NCBI GenBank assembly: GCA_016873995.1
Contig: VGVR01000006.1
Location: 1-64,000 of the forward strand
From: Gemmatimonadota bacterium
GTDB lineage: Bacteria > Gemmatimonadota > Gemmatimonadetes > Longimicrobiales > Gaopeijiaceae
Reading direction: 5' to 3'
Length of the DNA stretch: 64,000 nt
A model generated the notes under the pieces. The model saw only the letters and a list, made by a program, of their open reading frames with translations, made no database searches and was not told the origin of the DNA. This document shows positions 8,172 through 17,071 of this stretch, piece after piece. Position 1 is the first letter of the stretch. Each line of letters begins with the position of its first letter. The translations under genes and the position numbers were made by a program.

Positions 8172-9164
8172 ATGACGCGGACCTCCCAGCTCCAGATCCG
8201 CATCTCCCCGACGGAGAAGCTGACCCTGAAGCGGCTGGCGGCCGCCACCAGTCAGTCCGTTTCCGCCTACGTCCTGTCGCGGGCGCTACCGCCGACCGCC
8301 GATCCCGTGGGGCGCGCCCTGGATGCTCTCCGGTCCGGAACGTCCACGCTGGGGGGGGCGATCGAGGAGATCCGCCGATCGATGGCCGGCCTTGGGCCGG
8401 CTGATCTGGAGGCCGCGCTCGGCCGGGTCCGCGTCTCCGGCTTGCCACCCGCGTCGCAGAACTATGTCGCCGCGGCGGCCGAGCAGATGGCCGCCGACGC
8501 CGGGTTACCCCCCCCGAGGTGGACCGCCGGCGTGCGGCCTCTGGAGCGGCCCCACTTCCGCTGGCCCCTCGCGAGCCTTCGCCCCTACCAGCTTCGGCTG
8601 AGCTCGGCGGCCCTGAAGCGACGGAACTTGTTCGACCCCGCCATCCTCCCGGCGACCTCGAGCCCGCCCGCGCTGCTCGGAGAGCCCCATCGGTCTCGGC
8701 TCCAGCAGCTGGGGGCAAACCTCGTCAGTCTAGAACTAGAGGTCGAGTTCTATTTTATCGAGGGAACCGTGATCCACCAGCTGCTGCCGCGCCGTGGGGG
8801 GAGCGCCCGCCCCGACCGACTCCTGCGCCACGGCCGGCGCGGTGACCCGCTCGCAGAATTCACGGCCAGCCGCCCGTGGCCGCCGTCATGGGCCTCGGAG
8901 GCGGTTATCGCCGTGAACGCGACCGCATACGCAGAGATGCCGGGAGTGAGCGTATTCAGTCCACCGTCCTCATACGCTCTCGCAACGAAGCTCGCAGCCC
9001 TTACCCGGGGCGACCCTCACACAGACGAGGACCTGCGCTTCCTCCTTCGCCGGCTTGGCTTGAACAGCGCTGCCGACGCGGTGGTGGCGGTGAGCCCCTT
9101 CCTCTCTGAACGCCAGCTGGCCTCCGACGCGCGGGCCGTGCTCGCAGCGCTCCTCGGCGCGTAG
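8172..9164 (+). CDS. RHH antitoxin-like domain fused to nucleotidyltransferase-like protein
   Basis: 330 residues. The first 45 (QIRISPTEKLTLKRLAAAT, then SQSVSAYVLSRAL) resemble the ribbon-helix-helix of DUF1778-type antitoxins. The C-terminal third contains a segment like the end of DUF6036/AbiEii-related nucleotidyltransferases (ALATKLAAL, then TDEDLRFLLRRLGL and ERQLASDARAVLAALL). Between them, about residues 195-240, the sequence becomes Arg/Pro-rich and may hide compensating frameshifts. Such families belong to toxin-antitoxin or abortive-infection systems; having both halves in one chain would be unusual. No partner gene is next to it. Confidence 0.6.
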   Translation: MTRTSQLQIRISPTEKLTLKRLAAATSQSVSAYVLSRALPPTADPVGRALDALRSGTSTLGGAIEEIRRSMAGLGPADLEAALGRVRVSGLPPASQNYVAAAAEQMAADAGLPPPRWTAGVRPLERPHFRWPLASLRPYQLRLSSAALKRRNLFDPAILPATSSPPALLGEPHRSRLQQLGANLVSLELEVEFYFIEGTVIHQLLPRRGGSARPDRLLRHGRRGDPLAEFTASRPWPPSWASEAVIAVNATAYAEMPGVSVFSPPSSYALATKLAALTRGDPHTDEDLRFLLRRLGLNSAADAVVAVSPFLSERQLASDARAVLAALLGA

Positions 9165-9185
9165 CTCCAACCCACGCCGGTCGCC

Positions 9186-10019
9186 TCAAACCCGGCAGGT
9201 AAGCCCCGTCAATGAGGCGGGTCCCCCAAGCGGCCCGCCCTCCGAAGTCAGCCAGACGTCACCTCCGGCTTCGACCGCCACACCCTCACCCTGGATCTCC
9301 TCCAGCGGGCGCAGGTTCACGAGGCCGTCGGACCGAGCGCGGAGTTGGTTGCCCGCCGTCCCGTAGAACCGGAGCGCGCGGTAGGTGCGGACCGCCACAA
9401 GCGACCCGTCGAGAGACGCGCTCGCACCCGTGACCTGGTCGACCAGGGGCTGCGCCCCATCGGTGAGGCGCTGCACCTCCTCGAGCGTGACCAACTCCGG
9501 ACGGAGCTCGCCCGGGTAGCGGTATACCGTGACGGCGTGGTTCCTACCCTTCGTGATGAAGAAGACGCGCTCTCCTGGCAGCACGAAGATCGCCTCGAAG
9601 TCGCGCGGGCCATCCGGGAGACGCAGTGGAAACACGTCAGCACGCAGTGAGCCCTCTTCCGCCAAGCCGTCAGGCTCCCGCACTCCCAGGATACGCGCGT
9701 CACCGTCTGCTCGCCGCTCTTGGTTGTCTCCCGTATCCGAGAGGTAGAGGCACCAGCCCGTCTGGCACGCGGCGATCGCAAGGTCCTCGGGGTCGCCCGC
9801 GGCGGCATCCAGCCGGAACCGTCCAAGGACACCCCCTCGAGTATCCACGGCGAAGAGCTCGGCGCCTTCGTCGTTGTGCGTCCAGAGCACACAGGGCAGC
9901 CGTCGGCTTATGGCTACTCCGCTGGTCTCTTGTAGCGAAGCAGGGAAGAGCACCGCAGGGCCGAGCGGGGCACATCCTGGCCCCGCAGTCGCAACGGGCG
10001 CGCATGCGACGGCCGCCAA
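9186..10019 (-). CDS. Secreted esterase/phytase-like beta-propeller protein
   Basis: About 277 residues, starting from a TTG. The text ETSGVAISRR, then VLWTHNDEG, with LYLSDTGDN and DFEAIFVLPGE, follows the pattern of secreted six-bladed propeller proteins annotated as esterase-like. The hydrophobic stretch just before residue 1 (PLPVVALALAAVAC) looks like a lipoprotein signal ending in LAAVAC, but no ATG, GTG or TTG precedes it in frame, so the start is doubtful (a CTG or an upstream frameshift). It follows the DsbA-like gene by about 70 bases. Confidence 0.65.
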   Translation of the reverse strand: MAAVACAPVATAGPGCAPLGPAVLFPASLQETSGVAISRRLPCVLWTHNDEGAELFAVDTRGGVLGRFRLDAAAGDPEDLAIAACQTGWCLYLSDTGDNQERRADGDARILGVREPDGLAEEGSLRADVFPLRLPDGPRDFEAIFVLPGERVFFITKGRNHAVTVYRYPGELRPELVTLEEVQRLTDGAQPLVDQVTGASASLDGSLVAVRTYRALRFYGTAGNQLRARSDGLVNLRPLEEIQGEGVAVEAGGDVWLTSEGGPLGGPASLTGLTCRV

Positions 10020-10087
10020 TGCCAGCGCGACAACCGGCAGCGGGCGTGGCCCGAACCCATCGCCCTGCCGGCGGCTCGACCGCGTGT

Positions 10088-10867
10088 TCAGGCTCCCGGC
10101 GTTGGCGCCCGCGCGGCGCTGTCCGCTGCGGCCACGACTTCGGCGTGGACCGTGGAGAAGATCCCCCGAAACGCCTCGAGCGGCAAAGCGCCCTGTAGGG
10201 GTCCGTAGCCGACGATCCAGAACGTCGGTGTGGCCCGAATGCCGAGCTGCTGCGCAGCAACGGTCGCTCCCGCCACCCGCTCAATGCGTCGGTCCTCGGC
10301 GAGGCACGCATCGAATCGATCCATGTCGACCGCCGCCTCGGCAGCCCAGGCTCTGGCAAGCGCCTCCGGCTCATTGCTGGGCTTCCAGTCGGCCTGCCTG
10401 GTCCACAGAACCTCTCCGAACGCCTCGTACGCGGCAGGGCTTTGCTCGAGCACACACTCGGCCGCCTCCGAGACCGCGAGCGAGTTCTCGAACGTGCCGG
10501 TGATGAACGGCAGGAACTTCCACTCGATCATGCCCGTGTCGATGAACTCGGTCTCGAGCGTCGGAAAGGACTCCTCGTGGAAGCGGCGGCAGAAGCCGCA
10601 ACCGAAGTCCGAGAACTCGATCACCTTCAGCGGGGCCTCGACCTGGCCCCGGTTGTATCCGAGGTCGGGCAGGTAGGCACGGTTGGCGCGACCGATGATG
10701 TCCGGCACCCCGTCGAACGAAGTGGCGGGCCCTCCCCCAGGAGTCTGATTCAACAGCGCCCGCGTCGTCGCGTCCGTCCGCTCGTGCTCGGACCCCTCTC
10801 CGCCGCAACCCGCGAGCCCAGCCGAGATGAGCAGGGCCGCCGCTGCCATCGACTTTCGAGACCTCAT
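10088..10867 (-). CDS. DsbA-like thioredoxin-fold lipoprotein
   Basis: 259 residues: a lipoprotein signal (SAGLAGC, Cys21), then a thioredoxin fold with redox site FGCGFC (C90, C93) and a cis-proline segment ATPTFWI near the end. DsbA/DsbG-type proteins oxidise or isomerise disulfides in the periplasm. The ATG overlaps the ccdA stop (ATGA), so the two are translationally coupled; CcdA can supply electrons from the cytoplasm, which suggests a reductase or isomerase role here rather than simple oxidation. Confidence 0.88.
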   Translation of the reverse strand: MRSRKSMAAAALLISAGLAGCGGEGSEHERTDATTRALLNQTPGGGPATSFDGVPDIIGRANRAYLPDLGYNRGQVEAPLKVIEFSDFGCGFCRRFHEESFPTLETEFIDTGMIEWKFLPFITGTFENSLAVSEAAECVLEQSPAAYEAFGEVLWTRQADWKPSNEPEALARAWAAEAAVDMDRFDACLAEDRRIERVAGATVAAQQLGIRATPTFWIVGYGPLQGALPLEAFRGIFSTVHAEVVAAADSAARAPTPGA

Positions 10868-11601
10868 CCGACCTCCAGGTTCACCAGCTGGCCGAGCCCC
10901 GCCAGGAACGCCGCCAACTTCGAGAAGTGGCCACTCACCATCGAGAGGCCGATCACGACCAGCAGCGTACCCGCAACCCGCTGTAGCGGCAGCATCCATC
11001 TCCTCACCACGGCGCTCGCCGTGAGAAACCAACTGAACGCTGCCGCTGCCAGCACGAACGGCACACCGAGTCCAAGAGCGTAGGTGGCCAGAAGCAGCGT
11101 ACCATGGACCATCGTGCCCTCGAGGCCGGCGTACAAGAGGACCGACCCGAGGATCGGCCCGATACACGGGGTCCAGCCGGCGCCGAACGCGATGCCAGTA
11201 GCGAAGGAGCCGAAAACGCCGGCCGGTCGCGACGACAGGTGGAGTCGCAGGTCCCGCGTGAGTCCGGGCACGCGCAGCAGACCCACCAGCAAGAGCCCGA
11301 ACAACAGCACCACGACGCCGCCCAAGCGATGGATCAATGGGAGCGCGGCAGCGATCCGCACGCCGGCGGCGGTGGCGACGAGCCCCAGCGACATGAACAC
11401 GAGCCCTAACCCCAGCATGAACAAGGCGGCGTGAAGGAGCGCCCGCGCCCGCACCCCCGGCGAGGCAGGGGCATCGAGCTCCCCGAGCGTGAGGCCCGAA
11501 ACGAAGGCCACGCAGCTCGGCACCACCGGCAGCACGCAGGGCGACAGGAACGACACCACGCCAGCGGCGAACGCGAGAGGGAAGGAGACTTGGATTTCCA
11601 C
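10864..11601 (-). CDS. ccdA: CcdA-type thiol-disulfide transmembrane electron carrier
   Basis: 245 residues with about six hydrophobic segments. The two redox cysteines lie in the family contexts VVSFLSPCVLPVVPSC and GWTPCIGPILG. CcdA/DsbD-beta proteins carry electrons from cytoplasmic thioredoxin across the membrane to periplasmic thioredoxin-fold proteins, for cytochrome c maturation or disulfide repair. The partner here is the coupled DsbA-like lipoprotein. The nearby c-type cytochrome and PQQ dehydrogenase genes also need periplasmic thiol chemistry. Confidence 0.93.
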   Translation of the reverse strand: MEIQVSFPLAFAAGVVSFLSPCVLPVVPSCVAFVSGLTLGELDAPASPGVRARALLHAALFMLGLGLVFMSLGLVATAAGVRIAAALPLIHRLGGVVVLLFGLLLVGLLRVPGLTRDLRLHLSSRPAGVFGSFATGIAFGAGWTPCIGPILGSVLLYAGLEGTMVHGTLLLATYALGLGVPFVLAAAAFSWFLTASAVVRRWMLPLQRVAGTLLVVIGLSMVSGHFSKLAAFLAGLGQLVNLEVG

Positions 11602-11703
11602 GGCGGGAAAGATGGTCCCGAGAGGGGCCTCAGGACACGACCCCCGCCGCCTGGCCGACCGCCCCCCCCACGATCCACTCGGGGGGCGCTGCGGCGCCCT
11701 AGC

Positions 11704-13329
11704 CTAGGGGAGCGACCAGGCCGTCAGCGTCGTCCCCGCCGGCACCAGAACGTGCTGCTTCCCGTCCACCATGTAGGTAATGGGGGACGTGCCGTGCAGC
11801 GTCGCTCCCATCTGGTAGTGCCAGAGGAGCTGCCCGCTGCGCGAATCGAGCGCGAGGAGATTGCCGTCCGGGTCGCCGGAGAAGATGAGCCCCGATGCCG
11901 TGGTCAGCAGGCCGGCGGTGGACGGCGAGAGGTAACGGAACTCCCACTTGCGCTCACCAGTGGTCGGATCGAGAGCACGTAAGGCGCCGTATGCCGGGTT
12001 GTCGGGGTCGACGACGCGCTGACCGGCACCGCCGGTGAAGCGATCGCCTGGGGTGTATTCGGGCTCCCACGAGTAATAGGTCATGCAGACCTCCCGCGCG
12101 TTCACGAAGAACGTGCGCGTGGAGGGGTCGAACGCTGGCGGCCAGAAGTTCGTGCCCCCCGTGAGATCGGGGCACGTCACGGTGCCTTCCTCACTGGGAG
12201 TGTTCCCGGGAAGGAGGACGGGGCGTCCATCCGGGCCGATTTCCTTGGCCCAGGTGGTCTCGACGAATGGCTTGGCGACGATGAGCCTGCCCGTTTCGCG
12301 ATCCAGCGTGTAGTAGAACCCGTTCCGGTTCGCGAACATCACGACCCCGCGCGTCTGTCCGTCAATGGGGAGGTCAGCGAGGATCGGCACCTCCGTCGCA
12401 TCCCAATCGTGCACGTCGTGCGGCGTGAATTGGTAGTGCCAGCGCAGGCGGCCCGTGTCGGCATCGAGTGCCACGATCGAGTTGCTGTAGAGGTTGTCTC
12501 CCTCGCGCATCTCGCCGAAGTAGTCGGGTCCCGGGTTGCCGATACCGTAGAACAGCAGGTTCGACTCCGGATCATACGCGCCGGTCACCCAGACGCTCGC
12601 GCCCCCGGTCTTCCACGAGTCGCCGGCCCACGTCGCGCTGCCCGGCTCGCCAGGAGCGGGGATCGTATAGAAGCGCCAGACGCGCTGCCCCGTCTCCGCA
12701 TCGTAGGCGTCGATGAAGCCGCGAATGCCGTACTCACCACCGGCCACGCCTGTGATCACCTTACCGTTCACCACGATCGGCGCGATGGTGGATGCGTATC
12801 CGATGCTGTGCTCCTCTAGCTCCGCATCCCAGACCACCGATCCGGTGCGGGCGTCGAGCGCGATCAGGTGCGCATCCAGCGTGGCCATGAAGAGCTTGTC
12901 GCCCCAGATGCCGAAGCCGCGGTTCACGAGGCCGCAGCAGGCCGTCAGGTTGGTCGGTAGCTCGCGCCGGTAGCGCCAGATCTGCCTTCCGGTCCGCGCG
13001 TCGATGGCCCAAGCGACGTTCAGTGGCCCCGTCACATAGAGGACGTTGTCGCGGAGCAGCGAAGTCGTCTCGAAGTTGCCGAGCGTGCCCGTTTGGAACG
13101 TCCAGCGGGGTACGAGCTGCCCGACGTTCTGCGGGGTGATCTGCGTGAGCGGGCTGTGCCGCTGGTTGGCGTAGTCGCCGCCGAAGGTGAGCCAGCGTGA
13201 GCCGTCGCTGGGAAGGCCCGCGAGGATCTCCTGCGCGCTCACGGGGGCCAGCGGAGTGTTTTCCTGAGCCGACGCAACGTCGCTCGCCAGCATGACCCCG
13301 AACACCGCGGCTAAGGTCTCGAGACGCAC
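11704..13329 (-). CDS. PQQ-dependent alcohol dehydrogenase, likely lanthanide-type
   Basis: 541 residues from GTG 13329, eight bases after AGGAGG; the longer ATG frame would spoil the signal peptide (LAAVFGVMLASDVASA). An eight-bladed quinoprotein with the adjacent-cysteine disulfide (TACCG, 131-132), metal ligands in GGEYGIRG and GIGNPGPD, and the catalytic Asp in VHDWDATEVP (D308). Two residues on is D310, where calcium enzymes have Ser, Thr or Ala; an Asp there marks lanthanide-dependent enzymes. It should oxidise an alcohol or aldehyde in the periplasm, passing electrons to the cytochrome c encoded just upstream. There is no fused haem domain. Confidence 0.9.
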   Translation of the reverse strand: MRLETLAAVFGVMLASDVASAQENTPLAPVSAQEILAGLPSDGSRWLTFGGDYANQRHSPLTQITPQNVGQLVPRWTFQTGTLGNFETTSLLRDNVLYVTGPLNVAWAIDARTGRQIWRYRRELPTNLTACCGLVNRGFGIWGDKLFMATLDAHLIALDARTGSVVWDAELEEHSIGYASTIAPIVVNGKVITGVAGGEYGIRGFIDAYDAETGQRVWRFYTIPAPGEPGSATWAGDSWKTGGASVWVTGAYDPESNLLFYGIGNPGPDYFGEMREGDNLYSNSIVALDADTGRLRWHYQFTPHDVHDWDATEVPILADLPIDGQTRGVVMFANRNGFYYTLDRETGRLIVAKPFVETTWAKEIGPDGRPVLLPGNTPSEEGTVTCPDLTGGTNFWPPAFDPSTRTFFVNAREVCMTYYSWEPEYTPGDRFTGGAGQRVVDPDNPAYGALRALDPTTGERKWEFRYLSPSTAGLLTTASGLIFSGDPDGNLLALDSRSGQLLWHYQMGATLHGTSPITYMVDGKQHVLVPAGTTLTAWSLP

Positions 13330-13368
13330 GGTCGTAACCTCCTGAAAGAACATCTCGGAAAGACTACT

Positions 13369-14184
13369 TCAGAAAACCACAGGGGGCCGTTGCTCCACCG
13401 AGGGATCGAAGCCGCGGAGCGTGCCCAAGTACCGGACGAGGTCGGTCAAGTCGCTGTCGCTGAGGCGCTCGGGGCCGAAGATCGGCATCATCGATCGCCT
13501 GATGTCCACGACCGACCTGACCTGGTCCTTTCTGTAGCCTTGGATGCGCTCGCGCGTGTCCATGATCTGCACGGAGAAGAGATCCTCGTTCTTCTTCACG
13601 CCGCGAATGGGCGGACCTGACTCCGGCGTGATGGTTACGGGCTGGAAGCCGGGCCGCGGCTCGTCGATGCCGGTCCGGATGCGGCTCAGCAGAACCTCGC
13701 GGCTGCGCCCGGACCCGATGCGGGAGAGCTCCGGGCCGAGGAGCCCGCCCTTGGCGTTCACTCGATGGCAGCCCGAGCAGTTGTTCTCGAACACCAGGGC
13801 TCCGTTCCCGACATCGCCGGTCGGGAGATCGGTCGGAGCCGGCGAGGCGAGCGTGCGCAAGTACGCCAGGATCTGCCAAACATCTCGGTCGGAAGTGCGC
13901 GGCGCCGTGAACGCGGGCATCTCCGTGTTGCTCACCCCGTTTCGAACCGTGTTGAAGAGGCCACGGTCGGTGCGGCCGGACGACCATACCTGGGTGAGGT
14001 CAGGGGCGCGCACGCCGCGAGCGTCCATGCCGTGGCAGTCGGCGCAGCGCTGCCGGAACTGTCCCATGCCGGCGAGTACGGCGGCCGAATCGCCGTGGAA
14101 CGGGTTCGTCTCGGGGAGATCTTGGGCGACGAGGCTCGCGCAGGCGAGCGCGGTCGCGAACGTGAGCAACGCCAAGGAACGCAT
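13369..14184 (-). CDS. Dihaem cytochrome c, partner of the PQQ dehydrogenase
   Basis: 271 residues from ATG 14184 with an export signal (MRSLALLTFATALAC, then ASLVAQ) and two class I cytochrome c domains bearing CADCH and CSGCH, each followed by a likely Met ligand (EMPAF; MMPIF). It lies 39 bases ahead of the PQQ dehydrogenase gene in the same direction. A periplasmic electron acceptor for that enzyme is the natural inference. Confidence 0.88.
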   Translation of the reverse strand: MRSLALLTFATALACASLVAQDLPETNPFHGDSAAVLAGMGQFRQRCADCHGMDARGVRAPDLTQVWSSGRTDRGLFNTVRNGVSNTEMPAFTAPRTSDRDVWQILAYLRTLASPAPTDLPTGDVGNGALVFENNCSGCHRVNAKGGLLGPELSRIGSGRSREVLLSRIRTGIDEPRPGFQPVTITPESGPPIRGVKKNEDLFSVQIMDTRERIQGYRKDQVRSVVDIRRSMMPIFGPERLSDSDLTDLVRYLGTLRGFDPSVEQRPPVVF

Positions 14185-14377
14185 CGTCGGCACCCTCCCT
14201 TCCTCAGTTGTCCCAACCCCACCGGGACTGCGAGGCACGCGAGACGTGCGTGACATGTTACGTGCCGTGTCGCCCGTGGAATAGGGTGACCAGCGGGCAG
14301 TCCGCGTTTCTCGCCCGAGAGCGGGACGGGGACGCTAGCGGGACGGAATCGGGGAGGAGATAGGGGCGCGAGCTGAA

Positions 14378-14400
14378 AAGGCCGGGTCCGCGCCGGCCTT
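14378..14400 (-). terminator. Terminator after the HD-domain gene
   Basis: Perfect stem AAGGCCGG/CCGGCCTT with a 7-base loop, followed on the minus strand by TTTTC. It lies about 25 bases beyond the HD-protein stop. Confidence 0.7.
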
Positions 14401-14423
14401 CTGGGCAACTGCGAGCAGGGCCC

Positions 14424-15281
14424 CTACAGGCTGAAGTCCTTGAGCAGCGTCTTCTCTTCCGCGCCCACCTTGGCATCGACTTCGACGAGGTGCTCGATAC
14501 CGCTCCCCTCCAGCTTGTTTCTGAGCAGCTGATCCAGCTGAAAGAGGCCGGCCGAGTTCGAGAGCTCGACCGTTACCGCCACGGGCTTCTCGGTGCCGCG
14601 GCCGATGGACACCGATTCGACGGCGGCCGCCGACACGGAGTGGATGGAGAGGGAGCCGGAAGCGAAGGGTATGCGGGACCGCCCCTTGGCCATGTCGAGC
14701 GCGTCGGCGATGCGCACCACGCCTGCCTCCACGGTGAGTGGCCGGCCGTCCGAGCGGTGGGCGATGATCGCGTGCAGGATCTCCGAACGCACGATCGTTT
14801 GTTCGCGCGGCGGATAGATTGCCGGCAGCAAGTCGCGCAGCTTGGCGTCCGCGATGAACAGCGAGTAGCTCTCGTGATCGTCGCGGTGGATCGACATGCC
14901 CAAGTCGTGCAGAAGCGCGGCCAGCGCGACCACCACCTCTGCGTCGTGCGCCTCCATGCGGTAGTTCGACACGATGCCGGCCTCCACGCCCGCCTCCATG
15001 AGGAGGCGCATGATCCGCACGGCGATGTTCATGACGATCTTCACGTGCACGGGGCCATGGTCGGTCATGCCGAGCCGCTCGACGGCGTTCACGTTGGCGG
15101 CGGTCCAGAGCGCGTACAGGTCGTCGTCGGCGTTCACCAACTCCATGACCTTGCGGAGCTTGGCGTTATGACGGTTCGGTACCGTCATGACGATGCGCCG
15201 CCCGAAGCGGCTCTCGAGGTCGCGCGTGACCTCGCCGTCGGCGCTGGCGTCGAGGTCGGCTTCGAAGCGCTCTTCAGTCAC
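14424..15281 (-). CDS. HD-domain metal-dependent phosphohydrolase
   Basis: 285 residues from GTG 15281, whose GTGA overlaps the stop of the RDD gene. The HD signature is clear: a histidine early in the domain (DHGPVHVKIV), the HD doublet in ALLHDLGMSIHRDDHE, and a distal Asp in VVRIADALDMAKGRSR. HD enzymes hydrolyse phosphate esters, often nucleotides or cyclic dinucleotides. The C-terminal 70 residues form an added alpha/beta piece that I do not recognise. Substrate unknown. It is coupled to a membrane RDD protein and followed by a terminator. Confidence 0.85.
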   Translation of the reverse strand: MTEERFEADLDASADGEVTRDLESRFGRRIVMTVPNRHNAKLRKVMELVNADDDLYALWTAANVNAVERLGMTDHGPVHVKIVMNIAVRIMRLLMEAGVEAGIVSNYRMEAHDAEVVVALAALLHDLGMSIHRDDHESYSLFIADAKLRDLLPAIYPPREQTIVRSEILHAIIAHRSDGRPLTVEAGVVRIADALDMAKGRSRIPFASGSLSIHSVSAAAVESVSIGRGTEKPVAVTVELSNSAGLFQLDQLLRNKLEGSGIEHLVEVDAKVGAEEKTLLKDFSL

Positions 15282-16531
15282 AGGACGGACTCCCAGTCGA
15301 GGACCTTCTGTGGTCGGTCGAGGGCGACGACGGTGCCCACGATGCGATCGTGAATCGCCTGCCGGTTGGCATCCCAGTAGATCTGTGCAAAGCCCAGCAG
15401 CCCCGTGGCGAGTCCAGCGGCGTATCCGCCGGCGCGCTCGAAGGCCACCCACCAGGTGATCGGTTCACCGTCGAGCCGGAGTACGCGGATTCGGAACAGT
15501 CGCTTCCCTAACGTCTGACCCTTCCACCACGAGAGCATTACAGTGAAGTAGAGGGACGCCCACCCGAATCCGAACCCCAGCTCGTCGAGGAACGAGCGAA
15601 ACGTGTTGAGCAACCCCCGTGATTCGAGCTGCTCGACTTCGGCGCGAGTCTCGCTCAAGTCTTCTTCGGCCTCCTGGACGTCGTCCTCGAGATCATCGAC
15701 ACGGCTTTCGAGGGCGCGCAGAGTGTCCGCGGCGAGCTCGCTCGCGAGTCTCGTCTCGAGCGCTTCACGGCGGGCGAGATCCATGTCCTCGGTACGGCCT
15801 GAGCGCAGCAGCGCCGCGTACGCCTCAAGCGCCTCCTCAGTGGTGTAGAGCGAAACCTCGTCGCGGATGGCGGCTGCATCACGCGACTCGATGGCCTCCG
15901 TCGGCGGACGCGGCAGAATGCGGTCGAACATCGCGGGCGCGTCCTCGGCCCAAGAAGCGTCGTCCGGCACGGCTGCCGTGAGCACCGCCCGCAGGTCCTC
16001 GGGCGCGATGCCCAGCTCCTGCGAGGCTTGAACGAAGTCGCGGGTGGCTGACTCGGCCTGGGCCAGGGTTTCGGCCTCTTCGAGCGCCCGCTCGACGACG
16101 GCCGTGGCGACGGTGCCGAGCACGCCACTGGCGGCGGCGGGAAGGCCGAGGCCGGCGACCGTTTGCTCGTCGCCTTCGTCGCTCGAGCCGCCGCCGGGGC
16201 CTACGCTGACCCAGATGATCGCCGTCACCAAGCCGATCATGACCCCCAAGCACCCGACGGAGCCGCGCATGGCACGGTTGAACACGCTGTGACGGACCGG
16301 CGTGCGCTTGAAGCCTGCCCGAATGAAGAGGATGGCGGCGATGACACCGAGAATGAGCGAGAAGCTCCGCGTCACCGCCGTGAGGACTGCGACGACCAGC
16401 AAGTCGGCGAGCATCGCGCCGAGCCGCCGGCCCGGAGGAGCGAGCCTCAGGCCGAGTAGGCTCTTCGAGACCTCGAACGCGTCGGGAGTGACGACGCTCC
16501 GCGGGTCGCGCCCTGCCGTGGCGGGAGTCAT
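15278..16531 (-). CDS. RDD-family membrane protein with coiled-coil insert
   Basis: 417 residues. The ends carry the RDD membrane domain: LAPPGRRLGAMLADLLVVAVL at the N-terminal side, and WWKGQTLGKRLFRIRVLRLDG with later helices at the C-terminal side. Between them lies a long acidic helical insert, about residues 140-320, ending in a coiled coil (LESRVDDLEDDVQEAEEDL). RDD proteins are poorly understood, some being linked to transport. Having the domain split around such an insert is unusual. It is translationally coupled to the HD phosphohydrolase, so the pair may act together. Confidence 0.8.
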   Translation of the reverse strand: MTPATAGRDPRSVVTPDAFEVSKSLLGLRLAPPGRRLGAMLADLLVVAVLTAVTRSFSLILGVIAAILFIRAGFKRTPVRHSVFNRAMRGSVGCLGVMIGLVTAIIWVSVGPGGGSSDEGDEQTVAGLGLPAAASGVLGTVATAVVERALEEAETLAQAESATRDFVQASQELGIAPEDLRAVLTAAVPDDASWAEDAPAMFDRILPRPPTEAIESRDAAAIRDEVSLYTTEEALEAYAALLRSGRTEDMDLARREALETRLASELAADTLRALESRVDDLEDDVQEAEEDLSETRAEVEQLESRGLLNTFRSFLDELGFGFGWASLYFTVMLSWWKGQTLGKRLFRIRVLRLDGEPITWWVAFERAGGYAAGLATGLLGFAQIYWDANRQAIHDRIVGTVVALDRPQKVLDWESVL

Positions 16532-16555
16532 GATCCCGTGCTTACGCGGCCTGCG

Positions 16556-16993
16556 TCACTTGCGACGCGCCCAGAGAAAGAGCGCGAGCCCAGCAGCAGC
16601 GCCGAGCAAGATACCCGCCGCCATGACTCCATCGCGGGTCCGCACCGTCTCGACCGAAGTCGTCGGGGCTGGGGGCCGGGGCGCGGCGCGACGAGCCGCT
16701 CCTCGCGGCGACGGAGCTCCGACGGGCGACGGAGCAGCCGCCCCTTCCTCTCCACCCCAACCGCACTCGGGGCAGGCGATCAGGCCCTTCTCCTTGGCGG
16801 TGCGGTTCGGGTGCACCGCTTCGGCGCCGCAGCTCGGACAGCCGACCTGAGCCGCCAAAGGCCGGATGATCTCGTAGAGTGCGCCCTTGGAGAGGTCGAG
16901 CGCGTCGGCGATCTGGTTCACGCTCATCTGCGAGCCCCAATACAACTCGTTCGCCCGATCGTCTGCGTTCAAGGCGCTCGCGGAGGCGTCCAT
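16556..16993 (-). CDS. Small HTH and zinc-ribbon membrane-anchored protein
   Basis: 145 residues from ATG 16993 (MDASASALNADDRANELYWG). In order: a helix-turn-helix-like stretch (MSVNQIADALDLSKGALYEI), a zinc ribbon with CPSCG and CPECG separated by about 20 residues, a Pro/Ala-rich linker, and a single C-terminal membrane helix (GILLGAAAGLALFLW) closing with RRK. This suggests a cytoplasmic sensor tethered to the membrane by its tail. Function unknown. Confidence 0.75.
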   Translation of the reverse strand: MDASASALNADDRANELYWGSQMSVNQIADALDLSKGALYEIIRPLAAQVGCPSCGAEAVHPNRTAKEKGLIACPECGWGGEEGAAAPSPVGAPSPRGAARRAAPRPPAPTTSVETVRTRDGVMAAGILLGAAAGLALFLWARRK

Positions 16994-17071
16994 CGGATCC
17001 TCATAGGTGGCTTGACCGACCCGCGCGGGAGTCTGAACATAGCCTGACCCTCCAGTGCGCACAGCAACTCC

